Source: Patulibacter sp. SYSU D01012 (GTDB lineage Bacteria > Actinomycetota > Thermoleophilia > Solirubrobacterales > Solirubrobacteraceae). Taken from it: a stretch of DNA of 64,000 nt. Both the position numbers and the translations under genes were made by a program. The stretch is from the NCBI RefSeq assembly GCF_017916475.1, contig NZ_JAFMTB010000002.1, positions 248,001-312,000 on the forward strand, read 5' to 3'. This document shows positions 56,386 through 64,000 of this stretch, piece after piece; the first letter of the stretch is position 1, and every line of letters starts with the position of its first letter. The notes below the pieces were generated by a model that worked only from the letters and a program-made list of their open reading frames with translations, did no database searches and had not been told where the DNA came from.

Positions 56386-57384
56386 ATGCCGGCCTTCCCT
56401 CGTCCGCGCCTCGGGTTCGGTCCCCGCACTCCCGCTAGCCCCGGTCCCGTCGGGCCCGAGGAGCCCGACGCCCCGCAGGTCGACGTCGTCGAGTCCGACG
56501 GCCTGCGCTGGGTCAACGTCGGACGCCCCGGCCGCGCCGAGCTCGCGTGGCTGCAGGAGCACTACGACTTCCACGCCCTCGACTACGAGGACGTGCTCTC
56601 GCGCAACCAGCGCCCGAAGGTCGACGTCTACGACGACTACCTGTTCGTCGTCCTGCACTTCCCGGACTACGACAAGACCGTCGGCCGGCTGAACGCGCTC
56701 GAGCTGGACGTCTTCGTCGGCCCGGACTTCGTCATCACCATCCCCAACCGGCCGCTGCGGACGATCGACTACCTGTTCTCGCGCGTCGAGAGCCGGCCCG
56801 AGGAGCGCGAGAAGCACTTCGCGCGCGGCCCGGGCTACCTGCTCTACCGGATCGTCGACGAGTGCGTGGACGCGTCGTTCCCGATGCTCCGCAAGATCGG
56901 GAACAAGCTGGAGCAGCTCGAGGAGGACATCTTCGAGGGCCGCTCGAAGGAGATCGTCCGCGACATCTCCAACGTCAAGCAGGAGATCATCAACTTCCGC
57001 AAGATCGTCCGCCCGCAGCGGACGGCGCTGAAGGACCTGAACGCCGCGCGCCGGTACCTCGTCGAGGAGGAGGAGCTCTACTTCGACGACATCAACGACG
57101 CGAACGAGCGCATCTGGGACATGCTCGAGAACTTCAAGGAGGTCTCGGAGGCCCTGGAGAGCTCGAACGAGTCGGTGCTCGCGCACCAGCAGTCCGGCTC
57201 GCTGAACGTCCTGACCGCGATGTCGGTGATCGTCCTGCCGCTGACGCTCATCGCGTCGATCTGGGGCATGAACGTCCACGTGCCCGGCCAGGACGACGCG
57301 ACCTGGTTCTTCGCCCTCGTCGGGACGATGGTCGCGATGCTCGGGCTCATGGTCTGGTGGTTCCGCCGCCAGGGCCTGCTCTGA
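56386..57384 (+). CDS. corA: CorA-family magnesium/cobalt transporter
   Basis: Pentameric divalent-cation channel. The 332-residue protein has the cytoplasmic alpha/beta funnel (VDVVESDGLRWVNVGRPG, LNALELDVFVGPDFVITIP), a long helical stalk (FPMLRKIGNKLEQLEEDIFEG, VRDISNVKQEIINFRKIVRPQRTALKDL) and two C-terminal transmembrane helices around the signature WGMNVH (GMN). A basic tail WWFRRQGLL ends it. The ATG at 56386 is used; the frame is open across the upstream gap but starts at a poor codon. Confidence 0.94.
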   Translation: MPAFPRPRLGFGPRTPASPGPVGPEEPDAPQVDVVESDGLRWVNVGRPGRAELAWLQEHYDFHALDYEDVLSRNQRPKVDVYDDYLFVVLHFPDYDKTVGRLNALELDVFVGPDFVITIPNRPLRTIDYLFSRVESRPEEREKHFARGPGYLLYRIVDECVDASFPMLRKIGNKLEQLEEDIFEGRSKEIVRDISNVKQEIINFRKIVRPQRTALKDLNAARRYLVEEEELYFDDINDANERIWDMLENFKEVSEALESSNESVLAHQQSGSLNVLTAMSVIVLPLTLIASIWGMNVHVPGQDDATWFFALVGTMVAMLGLMVWWFRRQGLL

Positions 57385-57437
57385 GGCGTCGGGCGGTTCC
57401 GCCGCGCCCCGTCCGGCGCCGCCCGGCGTCGCCGCCG

Positions 57438-57454
57438 GCCGGGGCGGCCCCGGC
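57438..57454. terminator. Possible hairpin between convergent corA and methyltransferase genes
   Basis: GCCGGGGC-G-GCCCCGGC palindrome in the 88-nt convergent gap, no U-run. Such short all-GC palindromes can occur by chance here. Confidence 0.35.
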
Positions 57455-57472
57455 GGGACCGGCCGTCCGGGG

Positions 57473-58174
57473 CTAGACCGCTTCCCGCCGCGCGAGCACC
57501 AGGCTGCGCGCGGTCTCCGACCCCGCGATCCGCTCGATGCCGAGCCCGTGCTCGAAGGCCACGGCTGCGAGCGTCTCCAGGCCGACGACGCTGCCGCGCC
57601 ACAGCGGGTGCCGGGCCACGTGCGACGGCAGGCCGTCCTCGCCCGGCAGCGTCAGCGGCGCCGGCGCCGAGCGCACGTCGAAGACGGCGGTCCCCTCCGG
57701 CCGCAGCACCCGCGCGAGCTCGGCGAGCGCGTCCGTGACGAGCTCGAGCGTCGGCAGGTGCGGCAGGACGCCGAGCAGGAGCGCGGCGCCGACCGTGGCG
57801 TCGTCGAGCGGGAGGTCGGCGGCACGCGCGACGTGCCACGTCCGCGCGGCGTCGTCGCCCAGCCGGGCGCGCGCGGTCGCGACCATCGTCGGGGCCACGT
57901 CGACGGCCGTGACGGCGCGTCCGCGCTCGGCCAGCGCGCCGGTCAGCCGGCCCGCGCCGCAGCCGACGTCGAGCACCGCGTCGTCCAGGTCGTCCGGCAG
58001 CCACGCCCCCAGGTGCTCGCCGAAGGCGTCGAGGGCCGCGCCCCCGGACGCCGCGAACGCCGGCTCGTCGACCCGGGCCCCGGACGGCAGCGAGTAGCGC
58101 AGCGCGTCCTCGCGGGCGCGGGCCTCCCAGAAGCGGCTCAGGCGCCGGGCGCCGGGGTCCTCGGGCTCGTGCAC
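57473..58174 (-). CDS. SAM-dependent methyltransferase (class I)
   Basis: The 233-residue protein has Rossmann motif I VLDVGCGAGRLTGALAERG, motif II VTAVDVAP, then AADLPLDDATVGAALLLGVLPHL (motif IV region) and LAELARVLRPEGTAVFDV (post-IV), a typical small-molecule methyltransferase of the Methyltransf_11/25 group. Substrate unknown. The GTG at 58174 is preferred to the longer frame because TAGCAT lies 8 nt upstream and the longer N-terminus would overlap the divergent gene's start. Confidence 0.87.
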   Translation of the reverse strand: MHEPEDPGARRLSRFWEARAREDALRYSLPSGARVDEPAFAASGGAALDAFGEHLGAWLPDDLDDAVLDVGCGAGRLTGALAERGRAVTAVDVAPTMVATARARLGDDAARTWHVARAADLPLDDATVGAALLLGVLPHLPTLELVTDALAELARVLRPEGTAVFDVRSAPAPLTLPGEDGLPSHVARHPLWRGSVVGLETLAAVAFEHGLGIERIAGSETARSLVLARREAV

Positions 58175-58234
58175 GACGGGCGATGCTAGACGGCCGGCGC
58201 GTAACGGGACGCGCCCGCCGGTGTCTTGCACTCC

Positions 58235-59209
58235 GTGCCCGCCTCAGCGCCCGCGTCCGACGCCTCGTCCCTCACCTCCGACGAGCGCCGGCGGATCGCG
58301 GTCATCGTCAACCCGAACGCGACGACGACCTCGCCGCGCCTGCGCGACCTCGTCCTGCACGCGCTGTCGCACCGGTACGACGTCGAGCCGCTCGACACCC
58401 GCGCGCCGCTCCACGCCACCGAGCTGGCGCGCCAGGCGGCCGCCGACGGCGTGGACGCGGTCGTCACCCTCGGGGGCGACGGCACGGTGAACGAGGCGAC
58501 GAACGGCCTGGTCGGCACCGGCGTGCCGCTCGTGCCGCTGCCGGGCGGGGCGACGAACGTCTTCCACCGGATGATCGGGATGCCCGGGGACATCGTCGAC
58601 GCCACCGAGCACGTGCTGACGCTGGCCGACGCGTGGGCGCCGCGGCCCGTGGACGTCGGGCGCATCGGCACGCGCTGGTTCACGTTCGCGGCGGGCGTCG
58701 GCCTGGACGCCAGCGTCGTCGCGCGCGTCGACCAGCACCCGCGGCTGAAGGCCCGCTTCGGCCCGTGGTACTACGCCGCGTCCGCGGTCGGCACGTTCAC
58801 CCGCCGGTACGTCGTCGGGCCGCCGCGCCTGCGACTCGAGCTGCCCGACGGCCGCGTGCTCGAGGGCGCCACCGCGATCTTCCAGAACGCGCCCGAGTTC
58901 ACGTTCTTCGGCGGCCGCCCCGTGCGCATGCTGCAGGGCGAGGGCCTGACCACGGGCCACGTGTCCGGCGCCGTGCTCCGCCACACGCGGCCGACCGTCA
59001 TGCCCGGCGTGGTGCTGCGCGCGCTCGTGACGCCGCTGGACCTGGGCGGCCACCGGGCCGTCGACGCCGCGCCCGCGATCACGTCGGCCACGCTGCGCAG
59101 CGCCGACGAGCGGCCGCTGCCCGTGCAGGTCGACGGCGACGCGATCGGCGAGCTGACGGGCGACCTGCCGATCGGCGTGCGCCCCGGCGGGCTGCTCGTC
59201 GTCGCCTGA
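58235..59209 (+). CDS. Diacylglycerol/lipid kinase family protein (YegS/DgkB-like)
   Basis: Probable lipid kinase of the DAGKc family. The 324-residue protein has IAVIVNPNATT, AVVTLGGDGTVNEATNGL (GGDGT nucleotide loop), LVPLPGGATNVFHRMIGMP (the GTxND-like loop reads GATNV), and the C-terminal YegS-like sandwich ending PVQVDGDAIGEL. GTG at 58235 chosen; TTG at 58226 is the alternative. Divergent from the methyltransferase. Confidence 0.9.
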   Translation: MPASAPASDASSLTSDERRRIAVIVNPNATTTSPRLRDLVLHALSHRYDVEPLDTRAPLHATELARQAAADGVDAVVTLGGDGTVNEATNGLVGTGVPLVPLPGGATNVFHRMIGMPGDIVDATEHVLTLADAWAPRPVDVGRIGTRWFTFAAGVGLDASVVARVDQHPRLKARFGPWYYAASAVGTFTRRYVVGPPRLRLELPDGRVLEGATAIFQNAPEFTFFGGRPVRMLQGEGLTTGHVSGAVLRHTRPTVMPGVVLRALVTPLDLGGHRAVDAAPAITSATLRSADERPLPVQVDGDAIGELTGDLPIGVRPGGLLVVA

Positions 59210-59238
59210 GCGGCCGCGCGGAGGCGCCGCCGCCGGAC

Positions 59239-59259
59239 GCCGCAGGACGGTCCTGCGGC
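59239..59259. terminator. Hairpin between the lipid kinase and RelA/SpoT genes
   Basis: GCCGCAGGAC-G-GTCCTGCGGC is a perfect 10-bp inverted repeat around one base, in a 64-nt convergent gap. Bidirectional terminator candidate. Confidence 0.55.
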
Positions 59260-59273
59260 GGGCCCGCCGGCGG

Positions 59274-61772
59274 TCAGACGGACGGCGTGACGCGGAAGGC
59301 GTCGAAGACCGAGTCGATGTTGCGCAGCCGGTTGATCGTCGAACGCAGGGACTTCGTGTCCCCCACCTCGACGACGAAGCGGTTTCGGACCATCGGCGGG
59401 GTCGTCGAGCACACGGCCGAGACGATGTTGACGCCGCCCTCGGCGAACACGCGCGTGAGGTCCTCGAGCAGGCGGTGGCGGTCGTAGCCGTCGACCTGGA
59501 TCTCGACCTTGAACGACTGCTGGTGCTGACCCGCCCAGTCCACGGGGACGAAGCGCTCCGGGTCCTTGCGCAACTGCTGGGCGTTCGGGCAGTCGTCGCG
59601 GTGGATCGTGATGCCACGGCCGAGCGACACGTAGCCGACGATCGGGTCGCCGGGGACCGGGCGACAGCACTTCGCCATGCGCAGCATGACGTCGCCGACG
59701 CCGTCGACGGACACGCCGTAGCTCTTCGCGCTGCCGGTCGGCTGCCGGCGGACGACGTCCGGCCGCAGCAGCGCCTCGACGGGGCCGGCGGGCTCGTCGT
59801 CGGCGGCCTCGCCCTCCTTGAGGTGCTTGAGGACCTTGTTGACGACGACGTGCGGTGAGACCTTGCCGCCGCCCAGGGCGATGTAGAAGTCGTCACCCTT
59901 CTTGTAGCCCATCTCCTTGATGACGTCCGCCACCAGGGGCGAGCCGACGAGGCGCTGGGCGGGCAGCCCGGCCTTGCGCAGCTGCTCCTGCAGCAGCTCG
60001 CGCCCCAGGTGCTCGGAGTCCTCGCGGCCGGCCGCCTTGAACCACGCCTTGATCTTCGACCGCGCACGGCTGGTCTGCGCGAGCGTCAGCCAGTCGCGGG
60101 ACGGTCCGCGGTCGCGGTTGGCGGTGAGGATGTCGACGATGTCGCCCGACTGGAGCGTGTAGCTCAGCGGGACGATCTTGCCGTTGACCTTCGCGCCGAC
60201 GCAGCGGTGTCCGACGTCCGTGTGGACCTCGTAGGCGAAGTCGACGGGGGTGGCGCCGCGCGAGAGCGACTTGACGTCGCCCTTCGGCGTGAAGACGTAG
60301 ACCTCGTCCTCGAACAGGGCGACCTTCAGGTCGTCCATGAACTCCTGCGGGTCGTCGTTGTCCCGCGAGGTGTCGAGCATGGCGCGCAGCCACGTGAACT
60401 TGTCGCCGTCGCTCTTGGCGTCCTTCAGCTCGGCACCGGACGGCGCCCCGGCCGCGCCGCCGCCCCCGCCCTCGGCCGGGCCGCGCTGCTTGTACATCCA
60501 GTGCGCCGCCACGCCGAACTCGGCGGTCCGCTGCATGTCGTGCGTGCGGATCTGGATCTCCAGCGGCTGCCCCTCGGGACCCACGACCGTCGTGTGGAGC
60601 GACTGGTACATGTTCGCCTTGGGCATGGCGATGAAGTCCTTGAACCGCCGGGGCAGCGGCTTCCACAGCGAGTGGATGACGCCGATCGCCCCGTAGCAGT
60701 CGTTCACGGTGTCCACGATCACGCGCATCGCCGTGAGGTCGTAGATCTCGTTGAACTCGCGACCCTTGCGGGTCATCTTCTGGTAGATCGAGTAGAAGTG
60801 CTTCGCGCGCCCCGAGATCTCGGCGTCGATGCCGACGCCCTCGAGCTCGCGACGCAGGTACTCGCCGGCCTTCGCGACGTACGTCTCGCGCTCGCCGCGC
60901 TGCTGGTTGACCAGGCCCTTGATCTCCTGGTACTTGCGCGGGTGCAGGGTCGCGAACGCCAGGTCCTCGAGCTCCCACTTGATCGCGTGGATGCCCAGCC
61001 GGTGCGCGATCGGCGCGTAGACCTCGAGGGTCTCCTTCGCGATCTCGAGCTGCTTGGGCCGCTTGTGCGCCTGGAGGGTGCGCGCGTTGTGCAGGCGGTC
61101 GGCGAGCTTGATGAGGACGACCCGCACGTCGGCCGCCATCGCGACGACCATCTTGCGGTAGTTCTCGGCCTGCGCCTCGTCGCGCGAGGTGAACTGGATG
61201 CCGTCGAGCTTGGTGACGCCGTCGACGAGCAGGCGCACGCGGGACCCGTAGCGCGTCTCGATCTCGCCAAGCTCGGCGGTCGTGTCCTCGACGGTGTCGT
61301 GCAGGAGCGCCGCGACGACCGTCTCGGTGTCCAGGCGCATGCCGGCGCAGATCTTCGCGACCTCGACGGGGTGGGCGATGAACGGCTCGCCGGACTTGCG
61401 GCGCTGCTCCCGGTGGTGCAGGCAGGCGAAGCGGAACGCGTCGTCGACGCGGGCCACGTCGATCCCGCCGCGCTCGTCGTCGGCGTGCTCGGCGATCACG
61501 GCGTGCAGGTCGGCCCGCAGGGACAGCTCCTCGGCCGTCAGGTCCTCGCCCGGCCGGGCGGCCGCGGCGACGTCGGTGGCGGACGGCGGGCTCGGCGCGG
61601 CGACGGCGCCGTGCTCCTCGAGCTCGCCCGCGGCCACGCCGACGCGGTCGCGCGAGCGCTCGTCCTGGACGGGGACGCCGGCGCCGTCGGGCAGCGCGGC
61701 GTCCAGGTCGCCCCGGTCGAGCGGGGCGCTCAGCGCGCCTGCGCCACGGAGGGTGTCGTGCCGGTCAGCCAT
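59274..61772 (-). CDS. Bifunctional (p)ppGpp synthetase/hydrolase (RelA/SpoT homologue)
   Basis: Makes and degrades the stringent alarmone. The 832-residue protein has a polar N-terminal extension of about 90 residues, an HD hydrolase domain (KSGEPFIAHPVEVAKI, LLHDTVEDT with the HD and ED pairs intact), a synthetase domain (YDLTAMRVIV, PLPRRFKDFIAMPKANMYQSLHTTV), TGS (VYVFTPKGDVKSLSRGATPVDFAYEVHTDVG), a zinc-finger-like AKCCRPVPGDPIVGYVSLGRGITIHRDDCPN, and ACT. Intact HD suggests both activities. The ATG at 61772 (GGAG upstream) lies inside the 3' end of recJ, overlapping by 43 nt. Confidence 0.95.
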   Translation of the reverse strand: MADRHDTLRGAGALSAPLDRGDLDAALPDGAGVPVQDERSRDRVGVAAGELEEHGAVAAPSPPSATDVAAAARPGEDLTAEELSLRADLHAVIAEHADDERGGIDVARVDDAFRFACLHHREQRRKSGEPFIAHPVEVAKICAGMRLDTETVVAALLHDTVEDTTAELGEIETRYGSRVRLLVDGVTKLDGIQFTSRDEAQAENYRKMVVAMAADVRVVLIKLADRLHNARTLQAHKRPKQLEIAKETLEVYAPIAHRLGIHAIKWELEDLAFATLHPRKYQEIKGLVNQQRGERETYVAKAGEYLRRELEGVGIDAEISGRAKHFYSIYQKMTRKGREFNEIYDLTAMRVIVDTVNDCYGAIGVIHSLWKPLPRRFKDFIAMPKANMYQSLHTTVVGPEGQPLEIQIRTHDMQRTAEFGVAAHWMYKQRGPAEGGGGGAAGAPSGAELKDAKSDGDKFTWLRAMLDTSRDNDDPQEFMDDLKVALFEDEVYVFTPKGDVKSLSRGATPVDFAYEVHTDVGHRCVGAKVNGKIVPLSYTLQSGDIVDILTANRDRGPSRDWLTLAQTSRARSKIKAWFKAAGREDSEHLGRELLQEQLRKAGLPAQRLVGSPLVADVIKEMGYKKGDDFYIALGGGKVSPHVVVNKVLKHLKEGEAADDEPAGPVEALLRPDVVRRQPTGSAKSYGVSVDGVGDVMLRMAKCCRPVPGDPIVGYVSLGRGITIHRDDCPNAQQLRKDPERFVPVDWAGQHQQSFKVEIQVDGYDRHRLLEDLTRVFAEGGVNIVSAVCSTTPPMVRNRFVVEVGDTKSLRSTINRLRNIDSVFDAFRVTPSV

Positions 61773-64000
61773 GCGTGACGCTCCAGACAGCGTGCGGTCC
61801 AGGTGCGGTGGGTGTCGCCCTCGTGCAGAGGACGGACCGCGCCGTCCCCGAGGGCCGCGACGCGCTCGGCGCGGTCGACGACCACCGCACCGGCGTCCTC
61901 GAGGACGCGGAGCAGCAGGCCGAGCCACCAGCCGCACAGGTCGGGCGCCGCAAGGGCGCCGACGGGCGTCGGTCCGTCGGCCCGCAGGCGGCGGAAGAGG
62001 GCCGTGGCCCCCGACCGGAGATCGTGTTCGCGTCGGAGCGCATCCACGGTGAATCGTAGCTCAGGGTCTCCCCAGGCCCGCCAGCGTTCGGCGCCCTCGA
62101 GCCGCGCGAGCCCGGCGAGGTGCGCGGCGTCGCTCGGCGGATCGAGCGCGACGAGGTGCGCGGTGCCGTCGAGCGACTGCGGCGAGCGGGCGACGCTCCA
62201 CCAGTCCGTGAGCGCGAAGCCGCCGGTCGTGCGCGAGAGCGCGGCGGCGCGGCGCGCGGCGTCGGTGACGACGACGGTGACGGGATCGCCGCTCGCGACC
62301 AGCCGGGCGATCGCCGCCGCCGCGCCGCACGTGGAGCGGTCGACGAAGGCGGCCGGGTCGAACGGCAGGTCCTCCGCGCAGGGGAACACCTCGGCGGCCT
62401 CGAGCACGGCGAGGGCGGCGTCCGCCGGATCGCCGTCCAGGCGGTCGATCGGCGCGGGCTGCGGCAGCGCCAGCTCGCGGACGCGCAGGCGCGGCGTGAC
62501 GGTGCCGCGGAACGCGTGCCGCTCCAGGACGTACGTGCCGACCACCGGCAGGTCCGGCTCGCCCGCCGGCGCGCAGGGCACATCGGTGCGGCCGAAGCCG
62601 ACCGCGGCCACGCGCACGGCCCCGGACCGCAGCGTGAACGCGATGTGCGTGCCCTGGGCCCCGAGCGGCCGCACGCCCTCCGCGCGGCCGTGCGGCACGA
62701 GCAGCACCGGCTCGGGGTTGCCCTCGCCGAACGGGCCCAGCGCCGCGAGCTCCTGCGCGAGCCCCATGCCGAGCTGCTCGCCGCCGACGACGGCGTCGAC
62801 CCGCTCCACGGGACGGAGCGCCTCCTCGTCCAGGTGCTCGGCGGCGTACGCCTCGAGCGCCGCGCGGAACGCGGGCAGGCGCTCGGGGTCCAGCGCGAGC
62901 CCGGCGGCGGCGCGATGGCCGCCGTGGCGCAGCAGCAGCCCCGCGCACGCGTCGAGCCCGGCGAGCAGGTCGAAGCCGGGGACGGAGCGCGCGGACCCGG
63001 TCAGCTCCTCCCCCTTGCGGCCCAGCAGCACGGCGGGCCGGCCGGTGCGCTCGACGATCCGCGACGCCACGATGCCGACGACGCCCGGGTGCCAGTCGTC
63101 GCCGGCGAGCACGTACGCCGGGCGCTCCCCCTGGGCCCGGACCTGCGCCTCGGCGTCGTCGAGGATGCGCCGCTCGACCTCGCGCCGGTCCAGGTTGGCG
63201 CGGTCCAGCCGGTCCGCGAGCCGCCGCGCCTCGTCCGGGTCGCCGCTGAGGAAGAGCGACACGCCGACGTCCGCGTGACCGATCCGCCCGGCGGCGTTCA
63301 CGCGCGGGGCCAGGCGGAAGGCGACCGCGGTGGCGTCGACGTCCTCGGGGGGCGTCGCGGCCACGTCGAGCAGTGCGCGCAGGCCGGGGCGCCGCGAGTC
63401 GGCGATCGCGCGCAGGCCCTGGCGGACGATCCAGCGGTTCTCGCCGGTCAGCGGCACGACGTCGGCGACCGTCGCGAGCGCCACGACGTCGAGGTCGACG
63501 TCCGCCCCCGCCGGGTCGTGGCCGGCGGCGCGCAGCACGGCCCCGGACAGCCGCCAGGCGACGGCGGCGCCGCACAGCTGCGGGCACGGGTAGCGGCCGT
63601 CGCCCGGGTGGACGATCGGCGCGTCGGGCAGGACGCCGTCCGCGCGCGGCCGGTGGTGGTCGGTGATGACGAGGTCCAGACCCAGCTCGCGCGCCAGCGC
63701 GGCCTCGTCGACGGACGTGATGCCGCAGTCCACGGTGATGACGAGCCCCGCGCCCTCCGCGGCCAGGCGGCGGACCGTGTGCGCGCCCAGGCCGTAGCCG
63801 TCGTCGACGCGGTGCGGCAGGAACCAGGAGACGTCGCCGCCGACCTGGCGCAGGCCGCGGACGAGGGTCGCGGTCGCGCAGACCCCGTCGCAGTCGTAGT
63901 CCCCGTGGACGACGATCCGCGACCCGCGGCGCACGTGGCCCATCACGACCTCCGCCGCCTCGGCGAGGCCGGCGAAGGCGTCGAGCGGGTGGTGCTCGTC
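61730..64000 (-). CDS. recJ: Single-stranded-DNA-specific exonuclease RecJ (5' end beyond the window)
   Basis: 5'-3' ssDNA exonuclease for recombination and mismatch repair. The visible 756 codons include motif I HGDYDCDGVCAT, VDCGITSVDEA, the DHH motif VITDHHRPRADG, LATVADVVPL, RLAPRVNAAGRIG, the DHHA1 motif LLRHGGHRAAAGLAL, and an OB-like domain, followed by a C-terminal extension of about 200 residues. The N-terminus is not seen: the frame is open to position 64000 with residues such as HPLDAFAGLAEAAEV before MGHVRRG. It ends 43 nt inside the RelA/SpoT homologue gene. Confidence 0.94.
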   Translation of the reverse strand, partial: DEHHPLDAFAGLAEAAEVVMGHVRRGSRIVVHGDYDCDGVCATATLVRGLRQVGGDVSWFLPHRVDDGYGLGAHTVRRLAAEGAGLVITVDCGITSVDEAALARELGLDLVITDHHRPRADGVLPDAPIVHPGDGRYPCPQLCGAAVAWRLSGAVLRAAGHDPAGADVDLDVVALATVADVVPLTGENRWIVRQGLRAIADSRRPGLRALLDVAATPPEDVDATAVAFRLAPRVNAAGRIGHADVGVSLFLSGDPDEARRLADRLDRANLDRREVERRILDDAEAQVRAQGERPAYVLAGDDWHPGVVGIVASRIVERTGRPAVLLGRKGEELTGSARSVPGFDLLAGLDACAGLLLRHGGHRAAAGLALDPERLPAFRAALEAYAAEHLDEEALRPVERVDAVVGGEQLGMGLAQELAALGPFGEGNPEPVLLVPHGRAEGVRPLGAQGTHIAFTLRSGAVRVAAVGFGRTDVPCAPAGEPDLPVVGTYVLERHAFRGTVTPRLRVRELALPQPAPIDRLDGDPADAALAVLEAAEVFPCAEDLPFDPAAFVDRSTCGAAAAIARLVASGDPVTVVVTDAARRAAALSRTTGGFALTDWWSVARSPQSLDGTAHLVALDPPSDAAHLAGLARLEGAERWRAWGDPELRFTVDALRREHDLRSGATALFRRLRADGPTPVGALAAPDLCGWWLGLLLRVLEDAGAVVVDRAERVAALGDGAVRPLHEGDTHRTWTARCLERHAWLTGTTPSVAQAR

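Noticed and set aside
57438-57454. Many short GC-only palindromes as terminators or operators
   Set aside because: At this GC content such stems occur by chance; only long perfect stems or those in meaningful positions were kept, and this one has low confidence.

Overview
The window is a contiguous, gene-dense stretch of very GC-rich (roughly 70% or more) bacterial chromosome with no sign of phage, plasmid, insertion sequence or CRISPR. The gene set and order (mihF-gmk-rpoZ-coaBC beside a pyrR-pyrB-pyrC-carA-carB operon, rimP-nusA-ylxR-infB-rbfA, pnp-M16 peptidase-dapB) point to an actinobacterium. The rhamnose ABC locus, the CysO-like protein beside a threonine-synthase-like enzyme, and the many lineage-looking variants make a deep-branching class such as Thermoleophilia (Solirubrobacter/Patulibacter/Conexibacter type) the best guess. 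That placement is inference from gene content, not a computed phylogeny.

Layout. 1-8.9 kb (minus): an L-rhamnose operon (DeoR regulator, ABC ATPase, two permeases, lipoprotein binding protein, mutarotase, kinase, isomerase), with a palindromic operator candidate over its promoter. 9.1-12.0 kb (minus): lutABC lactate oxidation. 12.2-15.3 kb (plus): an OmpR-type two-component system and a ferritin-like protein behind a SigB-like stress promoter. 15.4-18.1 kb (minus): RNase J and dapA. 18.2-20.4 kb (plus): a RecD2 helicase. 20.4-25.3 kb (minus): pnp, M16 peptidase, dapB, GNAT. 25.5-27.5 kb: a DUF2330-like envelope protein, convergent with a DsbA-like protein and an AhpE-like peroxiredoxin. 27.7-36.8 kb (minus): the translation/transcription block rimP-nusA-ylxR-infB-rbfA-nrnA-truB-ribF, then rpsO. 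36.9-40.3 kb: two small genes, coaBC, rpoZ, gmk, mihF. 40.4-50.2 kb (minus): rnz and the pyrimidine operon. 50.3 kb: tRNA-Arg(CCG). 50.4-54.2 kb: envelope and hypothetical genes and an acyltransferase. 54.4-56.1 kb (minus): a SAM riboswitch, threonine-synthase-like gene and cysO-like gene. 56.4-64 kb: corA, a methyltransferase, a diacylglycerol-kinase-like gene, a RelA/SpoT homologue and recJ (cut by the window edge).

Most minus-strand operons are tightly coupled by ATGA, GTGA, TGATG or TAATG start/stop overlaps. Several monocistronic or divergent genes show a TANNNT -10 element 6 nt before ATG/GTG, indicating leaderless mRNAs.

The most interesting regulation is in RNA. A SAM-I-type aptamer, apparently without its P4 hairpin, precedes a PLP enzyme of the threonine synthase family and a sulfur-carrier protein ending in GGR. 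This suggests a SAM-controlled, carrier-protein-dependent route to homocysteine (inference). A near-consensus PyrR-binding loop lies just before the pyrR ribosome binding site. An intrinsic-terminator-like hairpin with seven U sits in the leader of rimP-nusA-infB. Three genes (the M16 peptidase, ylxR and possibly the acyltransferase) lack a canonical start codon where their conserved N-terminus begins.
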